A stretch of DNA of 64,000 nucleotides, taken from contig NZ_QUMT01000003.1 of assembly GCF_003387155.1 (NCBI RefSeq), positions 496,001-560,000 of the forward strand, given 5' to 3'. This stretch comes from Roseateles depolymerans. Its GTDB lineage: Bacteria; Pseudomonadota; Gammaproteobacteria; Burkholderiales; Burkholderiaceae_C. The notes under the pieces are model-generated. The model made no database searches. It was not told the DNA's origin and saw only the letters and a list, made by a program, of their open reading frames with translations. Below are positions 61,698-64,000 of the stretch, one piece after another. A program made the translations under genes and the position numbers. Within the stretch, counting starts at the first letter, position 1, and every line of letters starts with the position of its first letter.

Positions 61698-63847
61698 AAC
61701 CGTTCGGCGCCGATCCTGCCTTCGGCCCTCTTCTGGCCGCGTTGCCCACGGCCCTGCTGCTTCCCCTCTCAGCAACGGCCGCCGACACGCCCACAGCAGA
61801 AGTGGCTCCCCGTGTGGTCGTGCAGGGGGAAGGATTGCACTCGTCGAGCCTGACGGTCGCTGGGCAGATCGAGGTCGTGCGCCGCGCGGACCTGCTCAAG
61901 TTTGGTCAGGGATCCCTCGGCGAAGCGCTCAGCCGTAGCGGATCGATCGCCATCATCCCCGGGCGCAATGGCGCTCAGGAGATCACCCTATCAGGACTGG
62001 GCGATGGCTATACCCAGATCTTGCTCAATGGTGCGAGGGCGCCCCGTGGCTTCAGCATAGACACTCTGTCCGTTGACGCGATCGAGCGAGTCGAAATCTC
62101 ACGCACGACCAGCGCCGAGACCAGCGCGCGGGGCATTGCGGGCACCATCAACATCATCCTGAAGAGAACCTCGAACAACCGGGAAACGGCCACACTCAAA
62201 AGCTCTGTGTCCGGCGGATGGGTGGACGGCCACTCGATTGACGGGTCGTACTCTTTCGCCAACGAGTCCGGCAGCATCGCGCTGCAGGCATCGGAACGCC
62301 GCACCGATGTGATGCGTTCCACTCGCAGCGCGCTGGTGGACCAGTTGCCCGGTGCCGCAGCCATTCGCAGCCAGGAAGTGGCGCGCGGTCCGGCCACCAC
62401 GCATGAGCAGAGTCTGGCACCCAAGGCCGAATGGCGGGACGAGCGACGCTCGGCGACGCTCGAAGGACTCTACCAACGCTCCCACCAGCAACGGCACACC
62501 ACGCTGACGCGCTGGGACAGCGCTCTTCCGGACGGCGGCAGCCCGGTGAGCGGTGCCACCGACAGCCGCATCAACCGCGAAACCTGGTCAGCCTCGGCCC
62601 TTTACCGCCAAGACGACTGGTTGACCGACCATGTGCTCGACGCACGGCTCACCGCGGGTTCCAGCCGCCGCCTGTCGGAGGGCACAGTCGTTGATGAGAC
62701 GGCTGCCCCAGAAGACCGGGATCGCGCCGTCCGATATCCCTCTCTCGACCGCACCTTCGGTGTTCGCCTGCGAACGCAGAGCCGTGCCGACGCCCCAAGC
62801 CGTCTGACCTTGGGATTGCAGTACGACCGCCTGCATCGCTCCGAGCAGCAGACGATCCTTGCGGGCACCCGCACCGATGATGACTACGGGATCGAGAACA
62901 CAGACCTCGCTCTCTTTGCCAGTTGGACCCACCGGTTGGCTGGCGGTGACGAACTGCAGGCGGGATTGCGGCAAGAGCGGATCTCCTTCGCTTATGAAGA
63001 GAATCAGAGCGCCGCGATGCGCCGTCGCTTCGCCTACTGGATTCCGCAGGCGGCATGGCAACGCAAACTCGCCGAAGGTGGACCCACCATCAACCTGGCC
63101 CTGACCCGCTCGATCCGCCTGCCGGACGAAGCCGACTTTTCCAGCCGCACTTACCTGGCGGTTTTCAATGGCCCTGCCAGTCCCGACCAGCGCGGCAATC
63201 CGACGCTTCGACCAGAAACGGCGGGCGCGATTGAACTCGGACTTGCGCTACCCAAAGGCGCACCTTTCGAACTCAAGGGCTCCTTGGCGTACAAGCATCT
63301 CGACCATGTGATCGTCCAGGAGCTGCTGTATGACGAAAGCTGGGTATCGCGACCCCGCAATGCTGGCAAGGGCCGGCTGTGGACGTCCAGTGTGAGCCTG
63401 CGCCATCCCTTTCAGCAGCAGGCGTCGCCAGGTCTCAAGGGCAGCGGTTCGTTGTCACTGAGCACGAATGGCTCGTCGGTGGCATTGCCCGATGGCACCC
63501 GCTCCCGGCTGCCCAATGCAGCGCCTTACCAAATCAGCATCGGCGGGGACCTTCAAGGCGGCAATACCTGGCCATGGTCGGCCGGCCTTCAATGGACCTA
63601 TCGCGCTCCCACCCACTATCGCCTGCTGGGCGGCGCCAGCATGAGCACTGGCAGTCGCCGCACGCTCGACCTCTACGGCTCAACGCGTCTGGCCAAGACA
63701 CTGACTGCAAGGATGACACTGGCCAACGTGGCACAACGTGCACAGCAACGCAGCTATGTCTTCGATCAGGGCGGGCGCTTGGCCGAATCCACTTCCCGCA
63801 TCCGCGACGGCGCAACCGTTCGCCTGGCGCTGGAATGGTCGATGTAG
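61694..63847 (+). CDS. TonB-dependent receptor of the peptide cassette
   Basis: A 717-residue outer-membrane receptor. The signal peptide ends near SATAA. The plug has EVVRRADLLKFGQGSLGEAL, QILLNGARAPRGF and IERVEISRTTSAE with AGTINIIL. The barrel follows and ends LALEWSM, without the usual terminal aromatic. Start ATG 61694 overlaps the diiron-enzyme stop. Because the cassette also has an exporter, a re-imported product such as a metallophore is the simplest reading. Confidence 0.9.
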   Translation: MKPFGADPAFGPLLAALPTALLLPLSATAADTPTAEVAPRVVVQGEGLHSSSLTVAGQIEVVRRADLLKFGQGSLGEALSRSGSIAIIPGRNGAQEITLSGLGDGYTQILLNGARAPRGFSIDTLSVDAIERVEISRTTSAETSARGIAGTINIILKRTSNNRETATLKSSVSGGWVDGHSIDGSYSFANESGSIALQASERRTDVMRSTRSALVDQLPGAAAIRSQEVARGPATTHEQSLAPKAEWRDERRSATLEGLYQRSHQQRHTTLTRWDSALPDGGSPVSGATDSRINRETWSASALYRQDDWLTDHVLDARLTAGSSRRLSEGTVVDETAAPEDRDRAVRYPSLDRTFGVRLRTQSRADAPSRLTLGLQYDRLHRSEQQTILAGTRTDDDYGIENTDLALFASWTHRLAGGDELQAGLRQERISFAYEENQSAAMRRRFAYWIPQAAWQRKLAEGGPTINLALTRSIRLPDEADFSSRTYLAVFNGPASPDQRGNPTLRPETAGAIELGLALPKGAPFELKGSLAYKHLDHVIVQELLYDESWVSRPRNAGKGRLWTSSVSLRHPFQQQASPGLKGSGSLSLSTNGSSVALPDGTRSRLPNAAPYQISIGGDLQGGNTWPWSAGLQWTYRAPTHYRLLGGASMSTGSRRTLDLYGSTRLAKTLTARMTLANVAQRAQQRSYVFDQGGRLAESTSRIRDGATVRLALEWSM

Positions 63848-63928
63848 TGCGCTGAGTACGCACTGCACTTCCTGACGGTCTTCACACCGCTTTTCACCCA
63901 CCTGTCTCTTACACGCGATAGCAACGCC

Positions 63929-64000
63929 ATGAACCACCGCTGGATCCGCACCCCTGATTGGAGTCAACTGACACACGACCCGCAGAAGCACCGCCATTAC
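63929..64000 (+). CDS. Start of a further gene, cut by the window end
   Basis: An ATG at 63929 opens a frame that runs without stop to the window end: MNHRWIRTPDWSQLTHD and a few more residues, rich in His and Trp. It lies 81 nt after the receptor gene, on the same strand. No family is recognised from 24 residues. It may be another cassette gene. Confidence 0.5.
   Translation, partial: MNHRWIRTPDWSQLTHDPQKHRHY

Overview
The window is about 64 kb of a GC-rich Gram-negative chromosome. The likely source is a beta-proteobacterium of the Burkholderiales (Roseateles/Mitsuaria/Rubrivivax-like). The grounds are TonB receptors, heptose-LPS genes, a PEP-CTERM protein, Burkholderiales-style short gene overlaps, and secreted hydrolases (phospholipase C, sedolisin-type protease, alpha-amylase with a starch-binding domain). 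The genus is an inference. No rRNA, tRNA, CRISPR array, transposase or integrase was seen.

Layout. (1) 1-2007: 3' part of a phosphocholine-type phospholipase C. (2) 2068-14431: a cobalamin riboswitch followed by 15 tightly overlapping genes for cobalt uptake (cbiMNQO) and the corrin ring (cobM, cbiX, cbiC, cbiD, cobL, cobI, cbiG, cobE, cobJ, a [2Fe-2S] ferredoxin, cobA). The route is the early-cobalt (anaerobic-type) one. No precorrin-6A reductase (cobK/cbiJ), cbiA or lower-ligand genes lie here. (3) 14421-16028: a PEP-CTERM SGNH-like protein and a glyoxalase-fold protein. (4) 16210-20972: two tandem family 9 glycosyltransferases facing gmhA-hldA-hldC-gmhB, the complete ADP-heptose route. (5) 21258-24042: a c-di-GMP-I (GEMM) riboswitch ahead of a sedolisin-like lipoprotein protease. 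(6) 24184-30207: two alpha/beta hydrolases, small unknowns, a GFA-type zinc protein, and a DUF2946 gene beside a TonB receptor. (7) 30260-37535 (minus): an envelope-signalling operon of TPR/outer-membrane barrel, FecR, GAF-HD-GYP and CHASE2-cyclase. (8) 37764-45611: two multiheme cytochromes, a MocR regulator, an unknown protein, and MipA/OmpV next to a two-component system. (9) 45681-57354: hydrolase/LysR, alpha-amylase, DoxX plus Tat-exported deacetylase, an MFS exporter coupled to an ATP-grasp ligase, and a second MFS/LysR pair.

(10) 57639-64000 is the most interesting part. An apparent operon encodes an MFS exporter, a PF14907-like nucleotidyltransferase, a 17-residue micro-peptide (38 residues if an upstream GTG is used) with a perfect Shine-Dalgarno, an intrinsic-terminator-like hairpin, a fusion of an RRE-like N-terminal domain to a heme-oxygenase-like diiron oxidase, and a TonB-dependent receptor. 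The window ends inside the next gene. Precursor, tailoring enzymes, export and outer-membrane re-uptake together look like a ribosomally made, peptide-derived metallophore or signal of a kind I do not recognise. This is an inference from architecture, not a demonstrated function.

Most start codons were chosen from 4-nt ATGA/GTGA/TTGA overlaps or visible Shine-Dalgarno sequences. Domain assignments come from reading motifs by eye, without database searches.
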